This document shows positions 35,142 to 47,675 of a stretch of DNA of 64,000 bases, piece by piece. The DNA is from Apostichopus japonicus (taxonomy: Eukaryota > Echinodermata > Holothuroidea > Aspidochirotida > Stichopodidae). Within the stretch, counting starts at the first letter, position 1; every line of letters starts with the position of its first letter. The notes under the pieces are model-generated. The model was given only the letters and a program-made list of their open reading frames with translations, was not told the DNA's origin and did no database searches. Both the position numbers and the translations under genes were made by a program. The stretch covers positions 17,008,111 to 17,072,110 of the forward strand of contig NC_092576.1 in the NCBI RefSeq assembly GCF_037975245.1, given 5' to 3'.

Positions 35142-36712
35142 GAGGTTACTATCAAGACGATATTGCCAAAGTATCAAATATCCCAAAAAAAGTAGAATGC
35201 AAGAAATGCAATGCGGGAACATACGTTCCCTTTGGTAAAGGAGTCAGCAGCGATGATTGCATCGTCTGTCCAGAAGGCACGAACAAAACTATACACGCAG
35301 GATTCAGAGCCTGCTTCTGTATTGATGGTTATGCCAGGACTGACCGCTTTAATATGTGTCAGATTTGTGAGAATGATGCTCTCGATTGTTATGGAAAGGA
35401 CTACAAGACATTAAGAAATGGTTACTTTTGGAACTGGGAATATCCAGGAGCAAATCTCACTGAGTACAAAAGCTTTGTAGCCAACCTAATGACAGAATCG
35501 GCCAATTTCGATCCTTCAACAACGAAATACTCCGGAGACTTACCAAACGCTCATTCTTGTCCGCGAAGCGAAAGCTGCTTAAATAGCAAGACTGTTATCG
35601 AAGGCACATGCGAAACTGGCTACGAGGGATTAATGTGTTCCAAATGTATCAGTAATTATTACATTGTTCTAGGCCAATGCTTGGAATGTCCTGAGTTAGT
35701 TTACAGTATTCTTGAAGTCACTGGCATCTTACTACTGGTTATATGTGTTTATGTTCTGCTTGTTTGGCAAAACAAAAAACAGAAAAGCAAGGTTCTCTAT
35801 AGTACAAAGCGAGCTCTTATTGACATGTTCATATCTAGGTTCAAAATAGTTCTTGGATTCTATCAAGTTGTTGGTGAATTTTTCACTTCCCTTCATGAGT
35901 TAAATTGGGCAGGAAACTTGTACGTTATTGGTGAATTTGTTGCATACATTGAACTGAATATCTTGCGAATATTCATTCGTCCTAATTGTTTTCTGAAAGA
36001 TCTGAAGATAAACGCAAAGCTTGAATTTATCATCGCAATGACATTCCTACTTGTCATCATGGTTGTACCTTTTGTAATATACCAAATAAAGAAATGTTAT
36101 TATCGCATTAGTTTGCCAGGGACTAAATCAAAGCTTCTAACGAACGTGTTGGTTATCTTGTTTCTGACTTACCCACCGATCTGTACCATAATTTTCCAGC
36201 TCTACCCACGTGCTTGCAAACGATTTTGCTGGGATAAAAACAGAAAATACTGTGTTGAAGTCCTTCGATCTGATTTTGCAATTGAATGCAAAACATTACA
36301 ATTGTATCAAATCTTGGCTTTCGTTGCAACTGTGTTGTATGTGATTGCCTTTCCGTTTTGCCTGCTTTTCTTTTTGTGGAAAAAGCGATCTGAATTATCA
36401 TATCATGAGCGTACCCTTAGCAGTCCAGTATCACGTGGAGACGATATCACTAATCCGGTCACTAATACTGACGATATCACCCATCGCAGTACTCCCATAT
36501 GGCTAACTATTCTCTGCGAGAATTACAAAGACAAATATTGGTTTTGGGAAATCCTCGAACTGATCCGAAAGGTCACACAAACCGTTTTGATAACATTGCT
36601 TGGCTGGGAAAACAGAGTGACAGTTCTTCTAACCATCGGTATCTCGGTTCTGTTCTTGATTCTACATGCACGATACTTACCGATGAAGAGCTCATTTGAA
36701 CAAAAACTTCAG
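35142..36712 (+). CDS. Cysteine-rich and multi-pass membrane exon
   Basis: 1571 nt, TTTCCGCAG to GTAAAT. The first third is extracellular and Cys-rich: CKKCNAGTYVPFGKG, CIVCPEGTNK, then GTCETGYEGLMCSKC and CLECPE directly before the membrane. Hydrophobic segments follow at about 35690-35768, 36022-36090, 36136-36207, 36303-36380 and 36575-36678, with weaker ones at 35850-35975. Conserved-looking loops are LTYPPICTIIFQLY and YWFWEILELIRK. This order (GCC2/GCC3-like repeats, then a polytopic module with an EILELIRK-type helix) is seen in large membrane proteins of invertebrates and protists. A TRP-like channel relationship is possible but unproven. The sequence is open throughout and looks functional. 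Confidence 0.92.
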
Positions 36713-36990
36713 GTAAATATTACGAAATATATTGAATACGTATGTTTCATTAATAACTGCATAAAATAAATAATTGTCACATATAAGACAAATATCTTGA
36801 TAACGTTAGAATCGTTAGTCCCCGGTTAATTAGAAATCCAACAATGTGTTTATTGATTATTTAACATACTTACTGCTTTTACATTATTCAGCTATTCATA
36901 AATATGTCATATAATTTTAAATGTTAAAAATCCTTCTTAATCTAATGCTGAACAATTCCAGTAAACATATTCGCTTTCGTTCTTCTCCAG
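36713..36990. other. Short intron
   Basis: 278 bp, GTAAAT to TTCTCCAG, phase 0. It splits the membrane module. No other feature is seen. Confidence 0.85.
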
Positions 36991-37114
36991 ATGTTTGCTC
37001 TAACAGCGATCCTGATTAATGTTCTTATCGCTGCAATTGATCACGATGAATCCGAAGATGGTATTACTGTGTTTTTAATACTTTTGAACCTTATAGTAAT
37101 AGCTATTGTGTTTG
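36991..37114 (+). CDS. Membrane exon with two hydrophobic segments
   Basis: 124 nt, TTCTTCTCCAG to GTAAGT. Encodes MFALTAILINVLIAAI, an acidic loop DHDESEDG, then VFLILLNLIVIAIVFG. These are probably the last two membrane passes. It starts in phase 0 after LQ of the previous exon and ends with one base of Gly. Confidence 0.9.
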
Positions 37115-37872
37115 GTAAGTTATAATTTAATCTATTGTAACTGAAAAATGGAAATATTGAAACATTAAGTTTTTATCAAAATGGTAAGAACTTCGTGTCA
37201 ATATGGTTAGCGATTTTACACAAAATGATACATTTTTGAGTTAATAGATCAACAACTCGAAACAAAATGAAACATTCCTCAAATCTTAAAACTTAGATTC
37301 CCCCTAAATGTGCTGCCAAAATTCTCAATATATCAAATGATATCAACTTAACAATTTGCAACAAAACTTTAAATTGATCCTTTTTTTATAAATTATCTCG
37401 TAAATTTATCAGATTGTTGCAAAAATGATGAGTTACGCTTGCGTCAGATTTGTTAATTTTATCACTTAATTAAAAATGTTAGTTTCAATATTTGTAACAA
37501 AATATCAATTGCAGCGACAATTGGTTTTAGAACTGAACATTTTAACGCAACCTTAACGTTTTGTACTGGAGATATGGGTAAATTGCTTAGAATCTTTAGT
37601 TTAATTTTGAAAACAAATATATTTATCGTTCCATTAAAATAGTCTTCTGATTCCGGAATAAAAACACTTAGGGCCTCTCCAGTCGTTATGGCCTCACATC
37701 CGAAAGTCGAAACAGTTAATGAAATAAACTTAAATTGAGCTTTAGTGCTACTTGTACGCTCACTTCGGACTATAAATATTTTCAGTTGTTTGAAGAAAGA
37801 TATATATAGCGGAATGTATACAAAAACGGAACAATATAACACCTTAACCATTTTCTTTCTCTTAAAACACAG
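37115..37872. other. Intron, nothing recognised
   Basis: 758 bp with imperfect repeats of ATCAACTTAACAATTTGCAA-like AT-rich motifs. The minus-strand open frame at 37462-37851 (129 residues) overlaps it but has no recognisable domain. Confidence 0.55.
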
Positions 37873-38048
37873 GAGAACTGTTGATGGGCGTCTTCCATAT
37901 CCTTGGAAAGCTACAAGTCAACAAAAAAATTACGACTTGTGCAGTTAATGCGCTTCGGAGTGGGAAACGTCTTTTTAAGATCCGACCAAAACAAGTACCG
38001 TTGATAGACGATAAATCCAATATCCAGACAGAGGAAAAGTTAACGTAA
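37873..38048 (+). CDS. C-terminal exon with stop
   Basis: 176 nt after AAAACACAG. It completes GELLMGVFHILGKLQ, then a basic stretch ALRSGKRLFKIRPK and an acidic end IDDKSNIQTEEKLT, followed by TAA at 38046-38048. A short cytoplasmic tail is likely. No canonical AATAAA follows within 1 kb; ATTAAA occurs at 38908 and AATAAA at 39582. Confidence 0.88.
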
Positions 38049-39670
38049 TTAAAGATTTCGTAACAATTGTGACTAGTTCGTTAACATTTTTGGTAAATCT
38101 TAAAATGTTATTGTAATTTTAATTCAACTGTTTAATAGTTCAACTAGAATAGAAAAAAAAATGAAAATGTGTTTGTGCTGTTAAGTCCTTAGTCGTAAAA
38201 TAATGACGATTTTGACGGACAATAATCATGACATACCATGGTCACCATATATACTTTAAAGTTATTGATTGTAATGCCAAATATCAAAACATTAGTAATA
38301 CAGTCATTTAAGCGATCGAGAATATCTATGATTTGTCTAAAGTAATGTGAACATTGTCAAATATTTACCGTACTTTATTTTGCTGATTTAATGTAAATAA
38401 TTACTTATTTTAATCACGTGGATTATTAACCATTCTATACTTCTTTCTGAAAGCATGAAAAGTTACTATCTAATTTCGCATGAAAAATGCCTTGATTTAT
38501 ATTGAGACAATTGTGAAGAATTTACTAAATGCAAATAAGTGAAATGAATTGCAAAATAATGTCAAATACTCAGTTTATTTTAACCAGACGTTTCATCTCA
38601 CTTCAATCATAAAAGCGTTGCTTAATGGTATGTACATTTAAATGTGATAAACAGCACAGGCTAAGAGTAACGTTGCACGATTTACTCTCAGTCTCTATTT
38701 ACAACTTCTAACTTTAATTATTTACATTTTTTATAACAATTATGTTAAATTATGAATAACCAGACATAGCTTTCTTTATATCCTAGTGCGACATATATAT
38801 AAACAGTCTCTGTCTCAAATTCTGAAAGCAAATATGCTGTTTTAAACTTATACCAGCGTTAAGGCCTTTGCAGAATATGGCCATCTACACACGCAAAGCG
38901 TATTTACATTAAAACGTTTACATTTTACAATTTAATGCAATTGAATTCTTGATAATACATGCGTCATATCTATAATACTAATAAGTGGACGAGCTACTCT
39001 GGTCAACATACCATACTCTTTTCCAAAATCGTCTTCTCTTACAGATTCAATCTAGGTACTCTGCTATAAAACTCACCCAAATCGGCGCCTGCGGTGGTTT
39101 CTTTTAGATTTCATGAAGTCCTTGGAAGTGTTTCCCAGACTTTTAGATACGAGTTGTTGTTAATTATTAAGATGTCTCCTCTGACTTATTCTTCACGAAA
39201 CAATGACATCTTTAAAGTCGTGTCTGGGGAATTTCTGCTTGGAGCAACACATTTAACCATAGTAATGATAATGCGATGTAGAGATTCCAGCTATGATTAA
39301 ATTACAAAAGTATATTCCCACAACAATAAATCTTCCCTCCCGATCTGTCAACATTAATTTTGTTAACCAAGGACGATAAAGTCGCTCGTCAATGTTAATG
39401 CGTATTACACAGAGATGGAAGCAAGTTGACGTGATTGCTTTAATACTACCTGTAGCAAAGCATTCAACACATGCGATCAGAAACCGCATTGCTCCATATA
39501 TTCTCAACCGAATGCCGAACAGTCACATTTTTCTTTTCACAAGAATGATATTGTTTATCTGGAATTCATGGCGTAGCTAATAATAAAGTTTAATGAATTT
39601 AAACTTTTTTATGGTCGTTTCTTACTAAGTAAATGATGACGAGATGTGATGAGATTTTAGCCAAGAGATA
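38049..39670. other. 3' flank of receptor gene, no gene seen
   Basis: AT-rich. The opposed short open frames at 39253-39580 lie on both strands and carry no known motif. The 3' UTR of the receptor gene probably occupies the first part. Confidence 0.5.
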
Positions 39671-39672
39671 TA

Positions 39673-39728
<56 letters not shown>

Positions 39729-39760
39729 TATATATAATAATTATATATATAATAATATAT
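39671..39760. repeat. (TA)n microsatellite
   Basis: A long TA tract to about 39725, followed by looser TATATAATAAT sequence. Confidence 0.95.
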
Positions 39761-42559
39761 GTATATCTTTGTGAAAGATTCTGTAGCGTTGTGGTGTGTT
39801 ATGTTATACCACAGGCATTTTTAACTGAATTCAACCATTTGGAATTAATGGAAACAAATATTCTACACTGTTAGCATATCTCAGCATCGCAGCTCTTAGT
39901 AAGGGTGCTGGATAGAGATGGTTTTTTTTCCAGATATAAAATCGTTAGAAGAAATTATGATTCAACATTAAAGATGATTTTACTCTTACATTAAAGCTTA
40001 TCTGAAATCAACCTGCTTACTTTCTGATACATTATGTTAGCAAAATGGTACTCATACTTCGTTTATTATTAACATTTTGTCAGCAAGAAGTCAATACGAA
40101 GAGGAAATTAACGTTGTAGTTATTGCAAAGGCAAGGAAACGGCGTCATGAGTGTTATGTATAGTCCTGTGTACCTCGCTAGTAACAGAGAAATACAACAA
40201 CACGTGGTTTTAATTGCACAAGTATTCGGGAGCCGGTACCAACTAGCTCAGATTAAAAGAATACAACTAGTATTTATACCCAGCCATGACCTGTCCCATT
40301 TGTGTTTCTGTTTTAAAAGCAAGGAGAATATTATACATCATCATTGTTCTGATTTTCGATCTTGTGACTGGCTTAGACCGTACAGCATTCTGACCCATCA
40401 GTATAACGTTGTACAATTGTTGTTTTAATTGCGCATTATATTCCTAAAGGTTATTGCCTTGCTGTGGACATGTGACATAACTAGAAATTGTTCACTTAAA
40501 TTTATATGTATCTGATTCCAAAGCGATGTTCGTATGCGGTATCAATTGTGCAATCTGGAGTTATTGACGACTTGTTGTAAACATTTTGTGTAGGCGTTTA
40601 AGAGACTTGTCGACATGATGATGAATCATAAAGTCAAAAACCCTATATAGTACTAATCGACTCCTGTTAAATATGATAAATATAATGTTCACGATATAAT
40701 AATAGGATAAAAGTACTACTTATCCAATAGTCCAGGCCCTGCAATGTAAAACCAACATCATCCTCACAATATCATATATGCTGAATGCTACCAACTCGAA
40801 TGGACTGTGCCGACAGCACCATTACCAAGTGAAATCGAGCACGGTGAAATCAGTTACATCCCATCGAGTCCTTTCAAGAAATCATTGCAAACACCTGTAA
40901 ATCAATTTTAACGTGAGTCAAAACAAGCACTGATCGCTAACAGAAAACAGTCGTTCAGTGTGCGTTAATCAGTCATTTACTGTGTAAAACCCAGTTTCTC
41001 GATAACTGATGTCGACGACCTTCATTACTAAGGATTCACGACAATAATGACGTCACGTCATTTTCAGAATCTGTCGGTCCGTTTGTGTGTTGCATTGGTT
41101 GTATATAGCAGTGCGACGTGGTAGGTTTGTTAATATAACAGATAATCAGCCGCGAGGATGATCAGAGTGTGTCATGTCTGATCGATGCCTGATCGGCTCC
41201 TGCAGGTTAGCAAAAAACAAATTATTAAACAAAACAGACAATCCATTTTTTTAATAAAGTTGTAATAATAGTAGGCAGACAAGCAAAATATTCAGAAAGG
41301 GAGCTTCAATACTTACACATAATTTGGAGGCTGCCCCGGACGTGACAATCCCACCCTCCCATGGAGAGACCAGTAGCTAAAAAAAAAGATTAAAGAAAAT
41401 AATTCTTCCCGGTAGCTGGGCTGGGCTGTTCCTCGGAAGAGAACTGTTCTCCCGGAGTTTTACTCACAAGCACTCTAGCCACCAGCTTCCTAAACAAGGG
41501 GCCACTCCCTCGTAATTTTGTTTTTGCCTTTTTTTATGAAATTATGCTAAAACCTTATTAGAGATGAATATACTTGACGTATTATTATTTTGTTTTTTCT
41601 GTCTCCTTTCTCCCAAAGGGTGTGTATTACATAATCTTTCAACTTTGGAATCAAGATGACGAGACGTTAATCACTATCATGGCTAAGAACTGTACTATCA
41701 ACTGATTGCTGACGCCATCATTTGACCGTTTGGATGTATGATGTAACTCTTTTTAAGAATAACATCACCGGACATACCGTATTTCGTTATGTCATTAGCA
41801 CAAACAAATAGGCATATTATTTCATTGATAGTTAAAAATGACCTTAGATAAGGGACAAATGTTTCCGTACGCCATTTTCCGATTTTTCTTTGGAAAGCCA
41901 TAGGGTAGAGACAAATCTGACGACGAAACAGTGGCACCGAGTACACAAAAGAAGGCCAGCTAAACGATTATTCATTCACAATTAATTACATGTACCAGCT
42001 CTTTGTGTGTGTTGTAGTATTAACTTCTTGTATAGGTACCGTACCACAATTAGAGTAGTGTTCGTCCGCTCGAAAGGTTAACCATTGTCAGAGAAAAGAG
42101 GTAAAAGTACTGTACCTAAGGTAATGCTTGTTTAAGCATGTTATCAGTTACTGTCATTATTTGTTCTGCCTATGAAAGAGCATAATTTAAGGTACAGATG
42201 GTGGGAAAATAGGGAGGATCGAAGGTGATATAAAACATTTTAGAAATTCTTTGGTTAAATGTTGATATTACTCCGAGCAAGCATATGGAAAAATGGGGGT
42301 TCAGTATGCTAAACTTGCTCCTCTTCTAGCTCAAAATGTTAAAGGTCATGGTATAGAAGTTTGCAAGTGCCATGATAGGCCAAGTTCTCAGCTATCATGT
42401 GGTGGGTAGGATACACCAGTTGAAAACTTTTATCTATGCTTTGGCAGGTCGTGAAAGTAACCAGTTTAGTTTGTAAGTCAATGGAACAAATAATTGTGGT
42501 GCGAGACCTATAGGCATAAACAGAGACCAAAATTTTGATATCCTAATAAACCAAGATTG
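39761..42559. other. Non-coding, nothing firm
   Basis: No exon chain was found. Near 41307-41340 TTTGGAGGCTGCCCCGGACG follows a region with a TATATA box, which could be the edge of an old LTR element. The 101-residue open frame at 40123-40428 has no known motif. Confidence 0.4.
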
Positions 42560-42930
42560 GTATGAGTTAAAGTGAAGTTTTTCCCTCGGAATGAGTACGA
42601 TTACAAAAAAAAGTAAACAGAGATCAGATTTGTATTTTACGAGTATAACAACGTGACTACGGTTACAAGTAGAATTTTTCATTTGTATGAGTACGATTAC
42701 AAATTCTAAACATAGATCAGACTTGTGTTATAGAAGTAAAACAACATTGGTACGAGTAAAAGTAGAAATTTACCTTGGTATGAGTACGATTACAAATCAT
42801 AAACAGAGATAACATTTGTGTTAAACTATAATAAAAACAGAATTAGTACGAGTAAAAGTAAGTATTTCCCTTGGTATGAGTACGATTAAAAATCATAAAC
42901 ACAGATCGGATTTATGTTGCCAGTACATGC
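42560..42930. repeat. About 95-bp tandem repeat, four copies
   Basis: TATGAGTACGATTACAAA recurs at about 42591, 42687, 42780 and 42876, each time followed by TAAACAGAGATCAGA-like and GTACGAGTAAAAGTA-like parts. The copies are diverged. Confidence 0.85.
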
Positions 42931-45900
42931 AACTTTGTTGTAGTGTGAGTACAATGACGGACACACTGCAATTGTAATGAGGAATTATTAATCACAGACA
43001 GTTAACTAAGGAAAATTAGACAAAAGCGATAGCTAGAAAAATTAATGTTGTACTTGAATATTAAGAAAACATCTGGAAAAAGTGATAACTGTTGGTCTTA
43101 TGTACTTGCAAAAGCAAGACAAGCATGTTTCCCACCACGTTGGCAGTACATCCCATTACATGGGTTTTTTGCAGGCATATTAAACGTTTTTATTGGGGGG
43201 GGGGGGCGGGGGGAAACTTGTAAAGTTAAAACTGAAGTATCAAATATTAAGTTTTTGCGGACTAGCATTGTAAAATGCTATAAGAACAATCTGTAGCGAT
43301 GCTGTACATGATGATATTTTACTATGATACTGTGTAAATAAATAATTGCAAGATGTAGCGATACTGTGCATGAAATTAGGCAACAATGAAAATGTGTAAA
43401 TAAATTATTACAAGGCAGCCTTTTGTTTAAGATGCTATAATGATGGTAATGTAAATATTTTCAAGAGGCAGTACTAAACAATGAACTCAATAGATTTTTT
43501 TGTGTTCTCATATTTTTTGGCTGCATTTTGCCAACCCTTATGTATGCTTTTTCCATGTTTCAAAGATAGTAAGTTTTGGATGTCTTATTTAATATAATTG
43601 CAACATTAAAATGGGAAGTAAGAACATAGACAGTATGTTATAATTATAGCAGAGTGTAACAAGAATCAACACCGAGCAACTACTAATATATGCCTCATTA
43701 GCCTAATATTAGAATATGCTTAACGAATCAACGTACGACTGCACAACCCAGTAACCATGAAAAACTGAGCTGCGTGCGTTATGTGAGCAGGTGAGTGTTG
43801 TTCTGAATAGTATTTGAGGTCAGGTAACCTGGTCACTATGAATATACTTTGTTGGAGGTAATGGGCGTGACTATAGCTTCATCGCTTACCATATAGGTAT
43901 AGCATAGTCTCCACAGCCGTTGTAGTTTGTGGTAAACCTGTGTTTTCGTCGGGGTTTATACATGGTTAAGTGGGATTCGTCCTTGAGTCTCCCCACGAAA
44001 GGTTCCCGGTATATTGTAGTATTTCCGACCCTTGGTCATCCTCGACGTATGCAGTGGTGAAACCGTAATAGTTAAAACCTGGCTAGAAACGGACCAGCTA
44101 TTTTCAAACGCTGTAAATAACAATCAGGTTTACACAAACCTACTCCAAATCCGTGTCGTTATTTGATCTAACACCATTTACCTGATCCCGCTTTGGTGCC
44201 GAACGTAGCAATCTGAGGGTGGCTGTTGGCAGCTATTACTAAAATCCAACCCACCCGTGACATTCTTACTGAGTATCGCAATTCAAGAATCATTATTTGA
44301 TTCCTTGTTAAACCTTATTCTTGTTCTTTATTATTGTTCTTTAATATAATTGTAATTTTCTTTTGTTTTCCTTCTTGCCATGTTTCCATCAGTAAGGAAG
44401 TTTACCTTCATGGTATAGGCGAGTACTGATAATTACACAGTATGTGGTAATGGCGCACATCGTGCGACCTGTAACTCTCAGAACACATCGTCCAAGGATG
44501 TTCGATACATAATGGAATGTGTGTAACTATATGATATTCTTGCAGTGGTTATAGAAATGTTAGAAGAATCTAGCGATGTTTGAGTTGTTAACCGCAGAGA
44601 ATTTCAACCAATATAAATCATAACGGTGGAGTTGGATCAAACGGCCATTCAAGCACACTATCAGTAAAGTTCTATTCACAATTTGGTAAATATATTTTAA
44701 AGTCGTCAAGATTTATGAGTGATTCATTGTATAGCTCAAATTGCTCTGATATTTAACCTATTGTACCACGGAGGCTGTATGATGATTCCAGAACCCGTGT
44801 CGATCAGTTTATTGTTCTACTCAACAAATGAGAGCAAATAACAAACACCTTATACATTACACATAACAAATGGAGAAAGAGAGCGCTCCGCTGGAACTGA
44901 CCCATACAACCTTTTTAATAAAACTGCTGTACGTGGTAGGTAGTCCCTCTTTTTAAGATTTTTGTTAAAAATAACCATGATTGTTCCTGCTTGTTGGTAT
45001 ACATGTTACACGCTACGCAAACCATAAAATAACTGACCAAGCTTTTTCCTTCTTTCTACTTTACCTCTTTGTATACATGTTACACGCTACGCAAACGATT
45101 TTAAGTTCGGCCGTTTATAGCGAGACAGGGTTACAATTAGTGTGGGAATTAAACATAATAGTAAACGATGTAGCGAAAATTCAAAATAAAAATGTTTAGG
45201 AATCACAATTTCGGTGTTTTGTTGTCAAAGCATTTCAAAACAGTTTTAAGCAATAAATTAAAAAAATATCATCCAAGGTGTTGCGACGAGCCAGAGAATT
45301 GTTTATTAATTTTATTATGAAAATGTGCATACAATTTTCTTGTATATATTTCCCCTGGCTCCTTCCCTATCTTCCCCGGGGGTTTTAAATGACCTCGGAT
45401 ATAGCGGTTGTTGACTTATCTGAACCTCTTCTTCTCCTTTTTTGGGGAGGGGGTGGCGGAGGGGGTTAGTTACATCCTCTATTTTGTGACTTGAAGCATT
45501 ATTAAGTTTTAAATTGACAGCATCCAAATACTTACTACTATTCTCCCATATTTATAAGTTACTGGATTCTGGATATAAGTTGAAATATGAATCAAGGAGT
45601 TCACCTTAAAGACGAGACAAACTTAAAATATATTATTCGTCTTTGAATCTCATTTAAGGGATGAAAAGACTGATAATTAATTAGTGTATATCAGATAATT
45701 TGTAAATGATCCCTTCTTCATAGCTTGTTTTAATTTTTGAGTTATAAAATGTCACAGTTTAAACCACAGTTATTTCTTTTGGCGCTCCATAGTTCTAAAC
45801 CAATATACGTCAGATAGCTTTCAACCAGAGAATCTTAGCAGACGCCAGTTTAACAGCTAAAGAAGGGGATTATCGTTCGCTATTAACAATGAGCTGTTTT

Positions 45901-46780
45901 GAGATTGAAATAACCACAAACCTTCCTCTCCTTTAGAGATAACAGTTCCTTTTCGAGATAAGAAGTAGTTTGACTTACTAATATATTCGACTTTATTTCA
46001 TATTCAATCTTTGGCAATCGTAGCATATATTACAAAAGTAAAATTCTTCTTGACTAGTGCCCTAAACCCAGGTGGACCTCTGCCCTGGTTTTATTCTAAT
46101 CTAGTAATCTGCTGTCTAGTCATTACGTCTTCCTGCAATAAGATCAAGAGCGATCTTTATATCAAGATTATCTACATTCAAGACACTATAATATTTACTG
46201 TTTGAAAGTAAAATGTGTTGTGAGCAGCTAAACAGCATCGTCGAGCCTGACAAAAATGCGGTATAACTACATGTCCAGTCCGCATGAATGGAGTGTGTCA
46301 CTGTAAATCTCAAATTGGTATATAGAACGTGGTCAAAACAGGATTATACTTGTCCTGTTATTCTATGTGAGTTTTAAGTACAACCAATGTCAAAGTCAAT
46401 AATTATAGATCTTAGGAGAAATACTCATTATTGGTTCTAATACTTTGATTTACTTTGTTTGTAATCGCATAATCGTGAGCCTGTATGGCCCGATTACTGG
46501 AAGGAACACCCTATACACGGCATAAATCCCACCTGCCTCATCGCCCTCCCCCCTCCCCCTCTACACCCACCCTACCTCCCTACGCCTCATCTGCATGCTT
46601 GGGACGTAACACCCCAATAAGGTCGCTCCATGCATGGTGATGGCGTTCGAAAATGAGTTACAAACTGAGAGACACGATAGATCTACATAAAATGTACGTC
46701 ACTTTGTTGTCGTAAACACTGAACATGGAAGTAACACAGGAAAGTAATTCTATGGAGACCCAATGACGGTTAGTCTATCC
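42931..46780. other. Non-coding with small repeats and a possible LTR remnant
   Basis: A G-run lies at 43195-43214. An exact 26-bp direct repeat (GTATACATGTTACACGCTAC plus GCAAAC) occurs at 44997 and 45071. Around 44190 TTTGGTGCCGAACGTAGCAA resembles a tRNA primer-binding site next to an LTR, and the preceding 400 bp are GC-richer than their surroundings. No gag or pol frame is visible, so a retroelement remnant is only possible. Confidence 0.4.
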
Positions 46781-46913
46781 GTTGCCAATACGAATTCCAT
46801 ATATTAAAGCTAACAGAGTTCAAGCCCTATCACAACCGTATTATTTTTCAACCGTACTGCTTCAGTCACATCCAATCAATCTTTGTTTTATTAGCACCTC
46901 GTTTGCAGCAAGG

Positions 46914-47049
46914 ATGTTTGTTGCGTTCCTGTTTCTTTCCATGATTAGAGCTTTGGCTGCGGGGTCAGATAGTTCCCTTCTGCACAGGTTACATATGGAA
47001 GAAGCTACGTCGAGTAGTGAAGATAAACCGTGTCAGCTAAAAATTGCTG
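46914..47049 (+). CDS. Signal-peptide first exon of an unknown secreted protein
   Basis: ATG in AAGGATGT, then MFVAFLFLSMIRALAAGS, a clear signal peptide (hydrophobic core, small residues before a likely cut after ALA or AAG). It continues LHRLHMEEATSSSEDKPCQ and LKIAG up to a consensus donor GTAAGT at 47050, phase 1. The mature part begins acidic and Ser-rich with one Cys. It is 8.9 kb right of the receptor stop, so it belongs to a different gene. I found no matching downstream exon in the window. The frame is open upstream to 46782, but a start there would hide the signal. Confidence 0.6.
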
Positions 47050-47660
47050 GTAAGTGTAAAATAACCGATTTGGGAAGTGAAATGTGCTGATTCAAACCAA
47101 ACTGAACGTGTGAAATGATACTCGTAGAGTTGGTTTTAAATGTGATGACAACGCAAAATAATTTATTTATTTTGATGGTGGAAAATGGCATGAAAAAAAT
47201 AAAAAGTCATCATTATTGCCCCAAATGTTCTAGAAATACAGATAACAGTGATTCATTCCTAATCTTCGAGAACATTGCAAGACTACACTCAAGCTTCGTT
47301 CTGACATGCTAGAGTTTTGGATGAACACTGATGATCTCGAGAGGGCTGACAACATGAATATATTTCGTCCTCCGTCGGTAGGTTAGCATTCTTCTAACTA
47401 ACATACCAGCGGAAGTTATATATATTTGTCAGGTTAAGACTCTTGCTTGATAAAGGAATAACTGAATGTTACCATTATAGGCTTAGTCATAGGCGTAGGA
47501 GGCGGAGGAAAGGGGCTGGGGCTGCAGCCCCCTCCCAACCTGAAAAACCATATATTATTAGCACTGATTAGTTTCTTACTTCTTGGTATGTGACATAGCA
47601 AGTCTTAAGTTATATCTAAGTTTGTTCGTTTTTTTTTTTTCTCTTCGTTATAAGCCATAT
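47050..47660. other. Putative intron start, fragment of element end
   Basis: Near 47489 ATAGGCGTAGGAGGCGGAGG and a G/C-rich inverted pair (GGGGCTGGGGCTGCAGCCCC) look like the end of a MITE. The second end was not found nearby. Confidence 0.4.
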
Positions 47661-47675
47661 ATTTTAGGAAGCAGG

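Larger units (their letters stand above)
2330..38048 (+). other. LRR / GCC2-GCC3 / multi-pass membrane receptor locus
   Basis: Gene-level entry. All exons are on the + strand and share one phase rule: an exon ends with two bases of a codon (usually TT or CT of leucine) and the next supplies the third base. Twenty-seven LRR exons are compatible with this chain, down to 33254-33319. Then come a cysteine-rich exon (33720-33898), a long cysteine-rich and membrane exon (35142-36712), a membrane exon (36991-37114) and a last exon with stop (37873-38048). The predicted product has an LRR ectodomain, a GCC2/GCC3-like cysteine-rich stalk, seven to nine hydrophobic segments and a short basic tail of about 50 residues. 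A cell-surface recognition receptor is the likely role, by inference. Which LRR exons join one mRNA cannot be told without transcripts. The left-hand copies (2.3-8.4 kb) could belong to a separate or dead gene, and no start exon is seen. Confidence 0.7.

Noticed and set aside
37462-37851. 129-residue minus-strand frame
   Set aside because: Lies in an AT-rich intron opposite the receptor gene and shows no domain or signal features.
47480-47560. Complete MITE with GGCGTAGGAGGCGG end
   Set aside because: Only one end is visible; no matching inverted end or target duplication was found.
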